DNA of 64,000 nucleotides from Acanthochlamys bracteata (Eukaryota > Streptophyta > Magnoliopsida > Pandanales > Velloziaceae), in NCBI GenBank assembly GCA_019914995.1, contig CM034128.1, positions 5,458,501-5,522,500 on the forward strand, written 5' to 3'. Below, piece after piece: positions 10,112 through 21,499 of this stretch. The notes under the pieces were generated by a model. That model had not been told where the DNA came from and did no database searches. It worked only from the letters and a program-made list of their open reading frames with translations. Every line of letters begins with the position of its first letter. The stretch's first letter is position 1. The position numbers and the translations under genes are program-made.

Positions 10112-12466
10112 TCAAGCAAGCCCAAACACCTTTCTGGCAATTTTTGACAGGGGTTCTCTTCTTTGTGGCTTTAGTGACTCCACATTGCTGATATTTCTAG
10201 CCAATTTAGCATTTTCAGAGCCTTGACAATCATCAACTTCATCTTTAGTAAACTTATCATCAAAAATAGGATCTACAAGCCCTTCCAGTGGGTCCACATG
10301 CTCAAATTCATCAGTTCGCTTCTCTTCTGGTAGGATTCGGAAGTCTGCATCATCAAACTCTTCCATTCTCTCTCTATTTATGGTAATATCTTCATTTGAT
10401 AAACCTTGATTACTTGTTATTCTATCCTGGATTTCCTTCTCATGAAATCTATCTAAAATCCTCCAAGTAACAGCATCTGGTTCTAGACCATTCTTCCTCA
10501 TTTCACCTACTATCTGGTAAGCCTCTCTCTTCAAACGCTGCTTGCAAGCACAGCTTATAAGAATGTTGTAGTTGACTATCCCGGGAGCAACACCGCAGTC
10601 CACTAATTCATATAAGAAATCACAGGCCTCATTTAGTCTACCTGAACAACACAGACCTCTAAGGATTGCCGCATAAACATAGTCATCATGGGACTTTGAA
10701 GGCCAAACTACTTCATCCCATAACTTTTTGACCTCTTCAAGCCGGCCCATTTGGCATAATCCATTAATGATCACAGAGTGGGTAGAACTATCAGCATGAA
10801 CACCCTTAGCAACCATTTCTTCAAAGATCTCTTTTGCTTTATCTATATTCTGAAGCTTACATAATCCACGTATAACGACATTGTATGTTATGGTATTTGG
10901 AGCAGAGGAACAATCAGGTATGTTATAGTGCAGTAAATCTAGGGCTTCTCCAGTCTTTCCAACATCTAGGAGACCTTGTATGATAGTAGTGAATGTCACT
11001 ACATCTGGTGCACAAAATTTCCCCTTTGACATGTCATCTAAAATTTTCTTTGCCTCACTGACTCTACCGAGCTTGCAGAAACCATGAATAACAGTGTTAA
11101 GTGTCACAATGTCAGGCAAACATTGCTTCTGAAGCATCTGAACAAGGACATTCAGTTGCTCGCTTGGGTTATCTACCAAACGAAGCGAACTTAAGAAAAT
11201 GTTATAAATCCGTTTCCGATCAACACCCTCCTTTTCTAGCATAAGTTCTGTTACATCCTTGGCCTTCTCAATATCCAGTTCATGGCAAAGCGCCTCAACT
11301 AACACCCTGTAAGTTGACTCTGTCATGGAGTACCCGAAAATAATTCCTTCTTTCAACAACTGATATGCTCTCATGCAACCGCGGTCCTTGCTAAGCCCAT
11401 GAACTATGGAGTTATAAGCAATGAGGCTTGGTGTGAAGCCTCTCTTCCTCATGATGTACACAATCCTAGATGCTCCATGATGCATTCCTGCTTTACAGAG
11501 AGAATCTATCATATGGGCATAAGCAAATCTCTCATCCACATACTTCCCTTGAGGCATCTCCTCCGCAATCCTAAACACTTCATGGAAGTAGCCTTCACGG
11601 CACAAAGCATCAACCAAATTTGCAAAAGCAGCGCTATTAATCAACAAATCTTTCTCTTCTCCCATCCTCAACCAGAGCTCATCCACCAATTCTTTTGCTT
11701 CATCCACTCTACGCTTTCTCAATACACACTTAACAAGCATACTATAAGTAAGAGAATTAGGCAAAACATCATTCTCGCGCATTTCATCGAACACCTTACG
11801 GACATCAGCGATTTCACCCTTTTCACTCAACCCATTAATCAAAGTGGTATAGGAAATCAAATTCGGCTGCCGTCCTCTTCTCCTCATATCAGAAAGAACA
11901 TATTTTGCTTCCTGAATTTTTGATTGGGAGCAGAGCTGATAAATAAGCCTGTTATAATTGATTACCGAAGGCAAGAACTCAGGCTTAGCAATAAACAGGG
12001 CATTCAAAACCTGTAAAGTAAGAACCGGCGTTCGGCAATCAATCAACCGAGCAATTAAAACATTTGCAGTACGGTCATCAGGAATCCAACCAGTTGAAGC
12101 AGAGAAGATCAAGCGTCGATGGGCTTCATCAGAGCGATCGAGTGAACACAAAGAATGGATTATTGAAGAAAGATTGAGCGAGTCTAGTTGATACCCACGA
12201 AGCCTGAGTCGATCAAGAAGCTGCAGTGCTGCGTCAGGGTTTCTATTAACAGTGCATAGATCATGAACCTTTCTTGACCAATAACCACGGTTGGAAATCT
12301 CCAGTATCTCTTCTTCTTCTTCTTCTTCTTGATCCTGTTCTTCATGTTGTTGTATAAGTCGTAATGGTGTTTGCTTAACTGCAGTAGAGAAGAAGAAGAA
12401 GAAAGGTTTCTTTTTGTTCTTCTGTGCAGCGTAGAGCGGCAGTGTCGGAATGCGCTTGGGCACCAT
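10112..12466 (-). CDS. P-class pentatricopeptide repeat protein (At3g18020-like)
   Basis: An intronless gene of 784 aa. The open frame runs upstream to 12634, but the first ATG is at 12466 (MVPKRIPTLPLY), so that start is chosen. A basic leader with a K-rich/F-rich tract and an acidic run (encoded by GAA repeats at about 12306-12330) precedes the repeat array. About 15 PPR motifs span roughly residues 60-690, with standard signatures such as YTTLINGLSEKGEI, LNTVIHGFCKLGRVSEAKKI and YNVVIRGLCKLQNIDKAKEI. The C-terminal ~90 residues are acidic and not PPR. There is no E, DYW or SMR domain. P-class PPRs bind organelle RNA and affect its stability, splicing or translation. Target organelle is inferred from the leader; the RNA target is unknown. 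Confidence 0.92.
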   Translation of the reverse strand: MVPKRIPTLPLYAAQKNKKKPFFFFFSTAVKQTPLRLIQQHEEQDQEEEEEEEILEISNRGYWSRKVHDLCTVNRNPDAALQLLDRLRLRGYQLDSLNLSSIIHSLCSLDRSDEAHRRLIFSASTGWIPDDRTANVLIARLIDCRTPVLTLQVLNALFIAKPEFLPSVINYNRLIYQLCSQSKIQEAKYVLSDMRRRGRQPNLISYTTLINGLSEKGEIADVRKVFDEMRENDVLPNSLTYSMLVKCVLRKRRVDEAKELVDELWLRMGEEKDLLINSAAFANLVDALCREGYFHEVFRIAEEMPQGKYVDERFAYAHMIDSLCKAGMHHGASRIVYIMRKRGFTPSLIAYNSIVHGLSKDRGCMRAYQLLKEGIIFGYSMTESTYRVLVEALCHELDIEKAKDVTELMLEKEGVDRKRIYNIFLSSLRLVDNPSEQLNVLVQMLQKQCLPDIVTLNTVIHGFCKLGRVSEAKKILDDMSKGKFCAPDVVTFTTIIQGLLDVGKTGEALDLLHYNIPDCSSAPNTITYNVVIRGLCKLQNIDKAKEIFEEMVAKGVHADSSTHSVIINGLCQMGRLEEVKKLWDEVVWPSKSHDDYVYAAILRGLCCSGRLNEACDFLYELVDCGVAPGIVNYNILISCACKQRLKREAYQIVGEMRKNGLEPDAVTWRILDRFHEKEIQDRITSNQGLSNEDITINRERMEEFDDADFRILPEEKRTDEFEHVDPLEGLVDPIFDDKFTKDEVDDCQGSENAKLARNISNVESLKPQRREPLSKIARKVFGLA

Positions 12467-13611
12467 TGCTGGTTCTGCACAGAGAGCGGGAACAGAAACG
12501 ATATACCGAAAGCTGGGCTTCAAAAGCCTGTTTATTATGTTGAACAGAGCACTCCCAATTAAAAGGCACCAAAGCTTCTGTTCTCCGTAGCTTTCTTCGC
12601 TCTGTTCCTTGGATCTTTTCTCTTTTTGGCACAAGTAGCTGTTTTGTTTTTATACAAATGATTGCTTTGTAGATATAACCGTTAAAACATAGTTGTAAAA
12701 TTTCAGATTTAAAAAAATCTTTTGTTGACAAACTGGCACTGTTATTACGTTTGATAGATGAAAGGCCTCTTCATCCGAGAGCTCGTTTGGAATTGCATTT
12801 TTTTAATGATGATTTTTAATTTTTAATTTTATATTTTTTAATATATATTTTATAAATATTTAAAAAATTTATTTAAAAATTTAAAAATGTAAAAAATTTC
12901 TACATAATAATTTTTTATTATATATTATTATTATTTTTTAGAAATAAAAAAATAAAACTCGTTTTTAAAAAAATATATTTTCTATTTAAAAAAAATTTTA
13001 TTTCATAAGTATTCCGAAACATTATATCAAAATTTTTTTCTGATTTTCACATAAGAATTAGTTACCAGAACATACATGCTCTTATCAACTAACAAGTTAC
13101 TTCTCTGTTTAATGTGCTCTATGCCTCTTATGCAAACCATTCCTTTGATTCAGTATATACTCGATGTTATTGCATTATGAAATCCAAAGGTCATTCTCGC
13201 AGCGATAGAAAATAGTTTAATATTGTGGACTTTGTGGTCTCCTCTTCAGGCATAAGAGGTAACTCTTGAGGTTAAAGTGATATTTGAATAAACCAATTCA
13301 AAATTTTTATGCAACAAGTTCATTATAGCTCTTTTATAACAAGATATATCTGTAAGTTGAATAGAGAGTTAAAGAATGATAAAACTTGTCTAGTTTGTCA
13401 TTAAGGCATTGAGCTAAGTGAACTCCTTGTTGGAATTTTCAAACAATCGTATTTCTTCAATTATCATGCTGAATCTTGTACATGATATACAAAGTATAAT
13501 ATGTTATAATTTTGCTGCCAACCTGATCATGAGTACGACAGAATAATAACATTTAGGTTGCATTTGTTCTTTATGTACGGTCCCTTGTGCAATTTTGAAA
13601 GTATGAGACAC
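12467..13611. other. Intergenic, upstream of the PPR gene
   Basis: The PPR promoter should lie here. The stretch around 12790-13015 is very AT-rich, starts GTTTGGAATTGC and ends GTATTCCGAAAC, and may be another decayed TIR MITE. No gene is seen. Confidence 0.4.
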
Positions 13612-13846
13612 GGGGATGTTTGGGAGTGCTTATTGAAAAAGAGAGATATTTTAAGAATTTTTAAAAAATGAGCCATATTTATTTTATTTTAAAAAAATAA
13701 TAAAAATAACTAATAAGAAGATTTTACGATGTAGAATTTTTTTGTATTTAAAAATTTTTTTAAAAAGATTATGTAGAATATTTTAGAAGTTTTATTAGAA
13801 AATATGAAATGAAAAGTTGGGGAAGAAAAGCTCCCTAAACATGCCC
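13612..13846. mobile_element. ~235-bp TIR MITE (GTTTGGGAGTGC family)
   Basis: It begins GGGGATGTTTGGGAGTGCTT and ends AAAAGCTCCCTAAACATGCCC, an imperfect inverted repeat around an AT-rich core. It is the same family as the elements at 19139-19361, 44592-44812 and 50184-50440. No target duplication is certain. Confidence 0.6.
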
Positions 13847-13952
13847 ATGGTTATCGATTTTGATGCTAGAAATAATCCCACAAGCTTATACCCTACTCTG
13901 AATGGTATAATAACCATATCAAGTAAAGTTACAACATTTGTCATTGCTTTTG

Positions 13953-16364
13953 TGTTGGTCAAACCTTCATAACCAATTCAAAAGTGGAGCAGTAAATTTT
14001 GTTGGTAGCTAAAAAGTTTAATACAATCTTTTTATAAACAAACTTCCTCAATAAAGACAAATTAGACTGAACAGAGCTTAATTTCCTACAAAATAGTATC
14101 ATTACAATCGACTGATAATAAACAGATTTGTACACATAAAATAGTTAACATTTTCTATTTTATTCGCAACACAAATATACAAAACTTTTGTGGTTCGGCA
14201 AGTAAATTTGCCTACGTCCATGGTTGTCAAAATCGAAAATTTTAGATAATATCGCTTCGCTTGAGTAGAATTATAAAAATCAGAATTTTAAAATAAGATC
14301 GTAAGATTTTAAATACCGATAAAATTTATTAATAATTTTTTAGATACTATTAAGGATCTTTTATAAAATAATTTTAATAATTAAAAAAGAATTAGTACAT
14401 TTATAAAAAAATTTAAAATTCTTTTAAATTTTTTATAAAAAGCTCCCTAAAATTTTACAAAAAACTCTCTCAAATTTAGTTAATTACAAAATTTTCTTCA
14501 AAAGTAAAATAGTATAAAATCGAAATAAGATCGGAATCTTACCGATTTTAAAATTTAAATCAAAATCCGGATAAAATTTTACTTAAAAATTTTTTTTACT
14601 TGAGATCGTTTTGATGAAGTAAAATCGTAAAATTATAAGATTTTAAAATTTAATCAAAATTTTGATAACCTTGAAGTTGCTATAATACTAACATAATGTG
14701 TTTAGCCAAACACTATTGCCTTAATCGGTTCTCTGATTGAGATGATCCATCAGCAACATATTAGACTTACAAGTCCCTCCGGTCATTATCGCACAAGCCT
14801 TAGCTAAGGTTTTATATAAATATGTAGTTTCTTACAAAACTAGCACAATAAAAATGCTTAGTCAAATCATTCTCACCGAATATGTCTGCTACAAGTAATT
14901 TTAAAGTATATGATCTCTCTCACAAGATTGATTGAAGTTTAATAGAGTGAGGAGAAGATAAAAAGGAATGCTAAGGGTGTTATCTCTGTAATGCTCGGGC
15001 AGTTGGTGGAGAGAATTTTATTTTGGTTCCGTAGTTTTCTCACATATTTTATTTTTGTTTTCTTCTCTCTCTTATATTTTTCTCTTCTCTGGCTGAAGAA
15101 TTTTCAAATCTCCTAATAGTAGAAAATTCTTCCATTGTCTTTCTGCGTGCTTGCTACAGTAATGTCAACTTGCTCTTATATACCGCAGCCATTCGGGTTA
15201 CATCAAATAGGTCTTCAACGGTTAGATGAACTTGCTTTTGATGGACGTAAGTAAAATAGCCTTCCAGTTAGCACTTAAATCTCAATTATTTTGATAGTAT
15301 GACTTGATTTGATCTTTTATTCATAGCATTAAATAGGCTTGTCGGTGATTCAATTTTTTCCGCTTGTGCTTCTCTCTTTCTTTATAGTGTATTTTTTTCT
15401 CATTGTAATGGCACCTAGTATGTAGATGATGATCTGATCAAGTGGTTGGAGTGGCTCAAATTCAACTTTGAATTTTTTTTTTTTAGTTCATCGATCAGTC
15501 AGGTGATGTTCCCGTAGAGTATTCATTGGCTTCATGATGGTTTCAGTTCAACTTGCTTGCTGTGAGCATTTACATTACTTGGTGCAGTAGCTCCATATAG
15601 CATGTTGTGATGTATTGTTATAGCAACATAGTGGATCAAGTGTATGCGTACTTTTTGTAATTGAATCTTTGGCTTGTCTTTGAATGAAAACTGAGATTCA
15701 ATTTTTGAATCAATTCTAGCATGTTGACAGAATGATTCTGATGGCACATTGACACTATATTCTTGACCTTCATTTGTTGAGATTTTTTGCTGTACTTGAT
15801 GTGGAATGATAGTGAATATAATATTCAACAATTCTCAAAATTTGGCTTCAATAGATGAGAAAATTTTGATCAAACTTTTTCTAAAAATATATTTCAATGT
15901 TGTCTGATTTTCTGTAATGCATGTTTCATGAATTTCTTCCAATCTTCCACAAACTTTTCAAAATTGTATAGATCATAATTTGATAATCTCTTTAGTCAAT
16001 ATTATTGTGTGCATATTGTTCTAATTCTGATAAAAATATAATGCTCAAGCTGAATTTACATCAAGATCAAATTTGCCTCTAAAATCTGTAAAATGATAAT
16101 TTTCACTCAGATTAGGATCAGCAGCAATATAGTCGGTTGTTCTTGTGAGACTCTTTTGTCTTGCTGTCTCAACACTTTAATCGATTTTTGTCTTGCGCTC
16201 GATATAAGAATCCTATAAAGCAATTGGCTGTAGTATGACTATTTAGTATAAAGAACTTGTAATTTCAATTCTGCATAATTTAGCTTAAATCATTAGTCTA
16301 TCTAATTCATAAATTATAATTTTTAATAATTATTATCATCAAAATCAATTTTGGAATTCCAACA
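13953..16364 (-). mobile_element. Probable solo LTR, reverse orientation, with nested MITE
   Basis: The right end (ATCAAAATCAATTTTGGAATTCCAACA) is the reverse complement of the common Copia-type LTR start TGTTGGAATTCC. It matches the right end of the solo LTR at 57869-60133. The left end TGTTGGTC, the GTGGTTCGGC...GCCTACGTCCA block near 14192-14221, and the comparable TGCCTACATCCACGG block at 58084 fit homologous LTRs. The flanking pentamers are TTTTG and CTTTG, one mismatch, as expected for an old 5-bp duplication. Much of the interior is diverged, so the left boundary is provisional. Confidence 0.55.
14222..14670. mobile_element. ~450-bp TIR MITE inserted in the LTR
   Basis: It starts GGTTGTCAAAATCGAAAATT and ends TTAATCAAAATTTTGATAACC, an imperfect inverted repeat. 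The core repeats AAAATC/AAGATCG motifs on both sides. It interrupts the LTR directly after its TGCCTACGTCCA motif, showing that it arrived later. Confidence 0.6.
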
Positions 16365-18763
16365 CTTTGCTTATGAATTCTCACGTAGAATCAAACAAGG
16401 AGCATGGAAATGATGTCAACGAAGTGAAGACATCCATCTTATGGCTAGACTCTTTAGAACCAACACCAAAAGGTGTGTATGCAATTCAATTGAAGATTCG
16501 CTGTTTGAATGAAGTTGTGAAATCCATAAACATAATGTGGATTAGATAAATTAATGTTATGTTTTATATACCTGATGTCTTGAGCATCTTGCTAGAATAT
16601 TTCTAGCAAGGGTTGTGGATGTCTATACTTTGACGACAAAAATTGTACATATTATTATACATGATTTTGCTAATTAGTATGACATTTTATTTTATGTTGA
16701 CTCCATGGATGTTTAATGGTTTTTCAGATAACTATTTGGATTTATCTGTTCGATAAGGAAAGAATCGTAAAAAAATATGTTACAATCTTGTTATCCACTT
16801 AAGTTGTTCTCTTTAGGGAAACAAAAAAAATTGAACATGTACCTCTATGCCTTGTACATTAAATTTTTATAAATAGTATTACATAACATTCAGAAATATG
16901 CACGATACACCAACTAACATCAAATATTATCAACCAAGGTTGTAAAATATTTACAATATATTTAAGCCACTACATTATCTCATTACATCAGGTTAACAAT
17001 CTTTGCCTGATTTCATCTTAATCTCTTATCATCGGGTAAAGTTGGTAAACCTGCCATAAACAAAAAACCACCCACTAGTTGTACTACTTCCTAATTGATG
17101 AATTTTACCAGGACCATACCATTTCCCTTTTTCTTTTAGTCCTCTTTTAAGGGTTTCTTTTAACGTAAACACTTGTGTCTTTTCTACTGTTTGTTGTGTT
17201 TTTGTTATTTACTTTCTCTGCTCGTAGTCATTCTTAAGCTAAACTAAATGCTATCAATTGGCGTCATCTGTGGAAGACGAAGGGAATATAGCTAACATCA
17301 GAAGGTAAACAAAACAAAAAGCAACAAGATCAAGAACGTAAGGGATGGCAAAGCTTAAACCTGTTTAATTATCAAAGCTGCGAACTTGAGGTAAGTGATT
17401 CTACTTAGATTGGGAACAATCTGCAAGAACTTGATGCTGGTGACTAGTCGGCAATTTCTTCATAATTGTTGCCCTCATAAAGAAGGGTCAAGCTCTGCCT
17501 ACTACAGAATAAAAAAGTCTGCTAGAAGGAACCTATTTGCACGAGCTAAGCGCTCGGTTGGAACTTATACGAGAAGGATGATTTCTGCACTAAGACGAGA
17601 GACGTGCTCCTCCTATACTTAGCAATGTCTTCAAAACTCACTCACTGTTCTAAGGGAAGTTTTGAAGGATGTGGAGACTTGTTATTCGATAACAGGAAAA
17701 TTAGCTCTCGCTTTTGGTCTTCTGAAGTATAGGAGGAGACGTGCTCCTCCTATACTAATTTTGGTATATATATATATATATATTAAAATTATTAATTTTA
17801 ATTTAATTTATTTAATAATCGAATTAAATTTAGGTCAATCTATTTAACAACACAATATTTTAGATATAATTTTGAACTATAGATAAAGTATATTTTACAT
17901 GTTAATATTGAACAAGTTAAGCTATGCACCTACATGGACTAAAAAAGATCGTCCTCACTAAACTATATAGGTAAAGTTTCTTTTGCACTGCCTACATAGC
18001 AATAAAGACAAGTGCACGACCACCTCAATATAGTTAATATCAATAAAATTTGAAGTTACAGCTCTCAATCAATAAGACGTATATTTACATATTTATAACT
18101 CATATCACTTGCTGACAATTCATATTGATGAATATGCTTGGAGTTTAGAAAACCAGATTAATAACACAATTTTAGAATGATTAAACTAATCAAAACATAT
18201 AAATAAGGGAAAGTCTACTTTTTTGAACAACCTTGTCGACTGGTAAAGAAAATAGTAAAAACCACCTGTAGTAGTTGCTTCATTGTTATCGAGGCAAAGA
18301 ATTACAGGTCGAATCAAACTAGGCAATGACCGGCTTCTTCTCTTTTCATTGACCTCAATATGAAATGCAAAACCAGTTGGAAAACTAAAAGCAAAACTAA
18401 AATGGAGAAACATTTTAATAAGCAACAATCAAACATGCACCGAAAGAAATATGACAGAGAAGTTGGTTAAATCAATGCATTCATTTTATCCATCTTATTA
18501 TATAAAAAGAGGTGTCTCAAAATAATAAAACAAACCCAAAACGGCAAAACTAGACCATTTATCTATTGGATTCCCTAAAACTAAATAAAATTTCAAGCAA
18601 AATCTTTCCAATACAACAATAACTAATTTACAGACAACCACTTCTCTATTATGCCAACCAACACCGAGTTCTCCGCTCCTCATTATGGTGCTTCAGTTTT
18701 TCAAATCTAATTGCGCATGCACCGTTCTCATACTCATGCGTACGATTACTCTTTTTACTTCTC
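16365..18763. other. Intergenic with weak retrotransposon traces
   Basis: No gene can be supported. The string TCAATTGGCGTCATCTGTGG near 17257 resembles the motif found just inside many plant Ty3/gypsy LTRs and may mark a remnant. The open frame at 16367-16549 encodes no recognised protein. AT microsatellite sequence occurs near 17765-17782. Confidence 0.35.
17599..17756. repeat. 21-bp direct repeat ending in a perfect 12-bp inverted repeat
   Basis: GAGACGTGCTCCTCCTATACT occurs at about 17599-17619 and again at 17736-17756. The second copy is part of a perfect hairpin: AGTATAGGAGGA (17726-17737), loop GACGTGC, TCCTCCTATACT (17745-17756). Confidence 0.7.
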
Positions 18764-19018
18764 ATGGACTCGCGGCGAATGGCAGGTAGCCCGATGTACT
18801 GGCGCTAGCAGAGCGGTGGGTCTAGTAGCACACAATCTTCAGCTTCAGCTATGTCTCCAGCACACCCGCATCTTCATGTTAAACGAAATCATAACATTGT
18901 TGCACGTGCTACTACTAGGCTTGCCTAGGTCATGGCTTTGCAGAGCACTACTGATGTTGACGGCCACAAGGATGATCAGATGCTTTCATATTGGCTCAAA
19001 TTAGAAGTTTCTGATTGA
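18764..19018 (+). pseudogene. SCD2-like first-exon fragment, broken
   Basis: Reading from ATGGACTCGCGGCGA gives MDSRRMAGSPMYWR, then a TAG stop, QSGG followed by a Ser/Thr-rich stretch, AMSPAHPHLHVKRNHNIVAR, ATTRLA, a second TAG, and VMALQSTTDVDGHKDDQ. This follows the N-terminus of plant SCD2-type coiled-coil proteins: an MDRRR-type start, Ser-rich linker, SPAHP-type motif, 'VKRTQN.AAKAAAQRLAQVM' segment and acidic tail. SCD2 acts with SCD1 in clathrin-linked membrane traffic and cytokinesis. Two in-frame TAG codons and the loss of the rest of the gene make it a pseudogene. No poly(A) tail is evident nearby, so DNA-level duplication or transposon capture is more likely than retroposition. 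The assignment is from remembered family sequence. Confidence 0.6.
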
Positions 19019-19138
19019 TCCGAAAATTATTCAAATTCGTACAATATTAAATTCGGATCCGATTTGAATATGTTGGGTTCGAGTTAGTTGATGGGTAAGA
19101 TCTAAATTTGCTACCCTTACCATTTATAGTTGATGAGA

Positions 19139-19361
19139 TGTTTAGTAGTGCTTATGATAAAGGACCAGAACGAAAAGTATATAAAATTTTTAAAAAACAA
19201 GTTAGATATTTTAATAAATAAATATATAAAAAACTATGACATATATAATTTATTTGTACTTTATATTTTTAAAAATTTTTAAAATACAGTAAAAATATTA
19301 TTAAAAAATGTAATCGTTTTTAGAAAATAAAAAGTAGTATCGTAAGTACTATCAAACATTC
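19139..19361. mobile_element. ~225-bp TIR MITE, same family as 13612-13846
   Basis: TGTTTAGTAGTGCTTATGAT at the left is mirrored by ATCGTAAGTACTATCAAACA at the right around an AT-rich centre. There is no coding sequence. Confidence 0.55.
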
Positions 19362-19716
19362 TCTAAAATGATGACTTCATCAACGATTTAGTGAAAGATA
19401 ACAAATGATAAACCATTATATAATTTCGATCACGTTTGTCAACATATTGGGGATAATTTTTAGACTTTTCAAATACAAGAAGATTTCATACAGTATACTA
19501 AAAAAGATTCCAAAAATCTAAAATTACGGATCAATTATATGTTATAAAATTACTATACACATAACATTTTAAAAATATTATAAATTTTATTTGAATTCTT
19601 TTTAAGGTTCTTTTTTGTTTTTGCTATCTTAAATATGCTTTTGTGATCATTTAGGATTCTTTAAAATAATATATTTTTCAAACAAATTTTAAAAATTTTA
19701 AAATGAACCTAACTTC

Positions 19717-19755
<39 letters not shown>

Positions 19756-19760
<5 letters not shown>

Positions 19761-20176
19761 GATAAGATACTCCATAGCCTTATGCATATTTCAAAGACTC
19801 CATTTATTTGTTTGTTGTGGATAATTTCAAATCCAATCTCTACCATTGAATATGAAGTACTATGAGTCGGTAACATGCTGATAAAATTTTATCTCAATCG
19901 GATTACAAATCGACCTCCATCCGGCTACTTGATCATGATGACACAAATAGTAAAAGTTGACAAAATATATATATTTTCTTTTTGAGTCATTTTGATCAAG
20001 TGTTTGGATAGAGGCCGATTCGTAATCCGATTGAGATAAAATTTTGTCAGTATGTTATCGACTCATAGTACTTCATATCTAATGGTGGAGATTGAATTTG
20101 AAAGTGTCCACGACAACAAACGGTTGTGGAGTGCGCTGGAGTATGCATAAGGACTGGAGTGCCCCTATTCTTTCCC
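19756..20176. mobile_element. Palindromic TA-flanked MITE, copy 2
   Basis: A long hairpin element. The left arm ends in the conserved block CTACCATTGAATATGAAGTA and the right arm carries its mirror near 20067-20090. The outer ends are AAAGGATAAGATACTCC and GGAGTGCCCCTATTCTTTCC. (TA)n lies on both sides. Confidence 0.75.
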
Positions 20177-20185
20177 TATATATAT

Positions 20186-20573
20186 AGAATAGATGCACAT
20201 GGTGCACATGCCGGTCAAAAGTGACTGGCGAGATTTTTAAATTCGATCTACCGTTGGATATGGAGAGTGTGAGCTGGAAATATGTTATGAAAATTTTAAC
20301 TTAATCAGAATACGAATAGAACTCCATCGAAATTCTTGATTAAAATGACACAAAAACGAAGTATATATACTTTGTCAAATTTAACTTTTTGTATCATTTT
20401 AGTCAAGTATTCCGATGGAGGTTGATTGGAGTTCTGATGGAGCTAAAATTTTAACAACATGTTTCTAACTTATGATTCTTCATATCCAATGGTGGAAATT
20501 AAATTTAGAGATTTTGCCTATGACTTTTGGCCGCATTATTCACCATGTGCTTATAATGATACATGCGTTTCTA
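20186..20573. mobile_element. Palindromic TA-flanked MITE, copy 3 (diverged subfamily)
   Basis: Same architecture, but the outer ends differ (GCACATGGTGCACATGCCGG / ...CCATGTGCTTATAATG). The CTACCGTTGGATATGGAGAG block is mirrored by CTTCATATCCAATGGTGG. TA runs flank it. Confidence 0.7.
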
Positions 20574-20591
20574 TATATATATATATATTGG

Positions 20592-20788
20592 AGTTTGTTC
20601 TTTTTTGTCATCATGATCAATAAGTCGAATAAAGGTTGATCCGTGATCTGATTGAGCTAAAATTTTGTTAGTCAAGTCATAGTATTTCTTATCCAATAGT
20701 GCAGATTGAATTTTGAGCTTTGCATTGGTGGAACTAAACTGATTTACACGGATGTGCGCATTAATATCGATGTGCCCCTACTTTTATT
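20592..20788. mobile_element. Palindromic MITE, right arm only
   Basis: Only a right half is present: TTTTTTGTCATCATGATCAA..., GATTGAGCTAAAATTTTG, then TTCTTATCCAATAGTGCAG. The left arm is missing. TA runs flank it. Confidence 0.6.
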
Positions 20789-20812
20789 ATATATATATAT
20801 ATATATATATGC

Positions 20813-20990
20813 ACTCATACCTTTATAAGCACTCATAGTCATTCGCCGGTCATTTTTGATAGGTGAGACCTCTAAGTTCGATCTTCACTGTTCAATATAA
20901 ATAATTATAAGTAATAAAAATACTGGTAAAATTTTGGTACAATTGGACTACAAATCCACCTACATCCGGCGCTCCAATCTTTATGCAAAC
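20813..20990. mobile_element. Palindromic MITE, left arm only
   Basis: The left arm GCACTCATAGTCATTCGCCGG...CATTTTTGATAGGTGAGACC... ends abruptly near 20990 inside the arm. Its best right-arm partner in the window is 30061-30260, about 9 kb away. Confidence 0.6.
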
Positions 20991-21478
20991 GGCCGTGGAC
21001 TCGATAGAATGCGTTGAAGTATGCATAAGGATTGGAGTGCCCCTATCCCTTCCATGGAAGGGATAGAGGCACTCCAACCCTTATGCACACTCCAACGCAC
21101 TTCACGGCCGTTTGTGGCCGTGTAGAACTTCAAATCTAATCTCTACCGTTGGATATCAATAATTATGAGTCATTAACATATTGACAAAATTTTATCTCGA
21201 TCGTACTACGAATAGACTTTCATCCGGTTATTTGATAATGATGACATAAATAGTAAAAGTTAACAAAAACTATATATCTCATTTTTTAGTCATCTTGATC
21301 AAGTGGCTGGATGGAGGTCGATTTGTATTCCGATCGAGATGAAATTTTGTCAATATATTGACCACTCGTAGTTCTTCATATCCAACGGTAGAGATTGGAT
21401 TTGAAGGTCTCTACGGCCTACAAACGACCGTGGAGTGCGTTGGAATGTGGATAAAAGTTAGAGTGTCCCTGTCCTTTT
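20991..21478. mobile_element. Palindromic MITE copy joined head-to-head to a neighbour's end
   Basis: The complete copy runs from about 21055 to 21478, with GGGATAGAGGCACTCC at the left and GAGTGTCCCTGTCC at the right. Just left, 20991-21054 is the outer end of another copy in opposite orientation. The two meet at ATCCCTTCCATGGAAGGGAT, forming a second, larger palindrome centred on 21054/21055 without an intervening TA run. Confidence 0.7.
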
Positions 21479-21499
21479 CCATATATATATATATATAGT

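Noticed and set aside
11399..11923. 174-aa open frame on the plus strand
   Set aside because: It is an antisense shadow of the PPR gene, and the PPR motifs on the minus strand are unmistakable.
12467..12634. 56-residue N-terminal extension of the PPR frame
   Set aside because: The frame is open but contains no ATG; the first ATG is at 12466.
17250..17290. Gypsy-type post-LTR motif TTGGCGTCATCTGTGG
   Set aside because: No LTR pair or coding region was found nearby; kept only as a remark under the intergenic entry.
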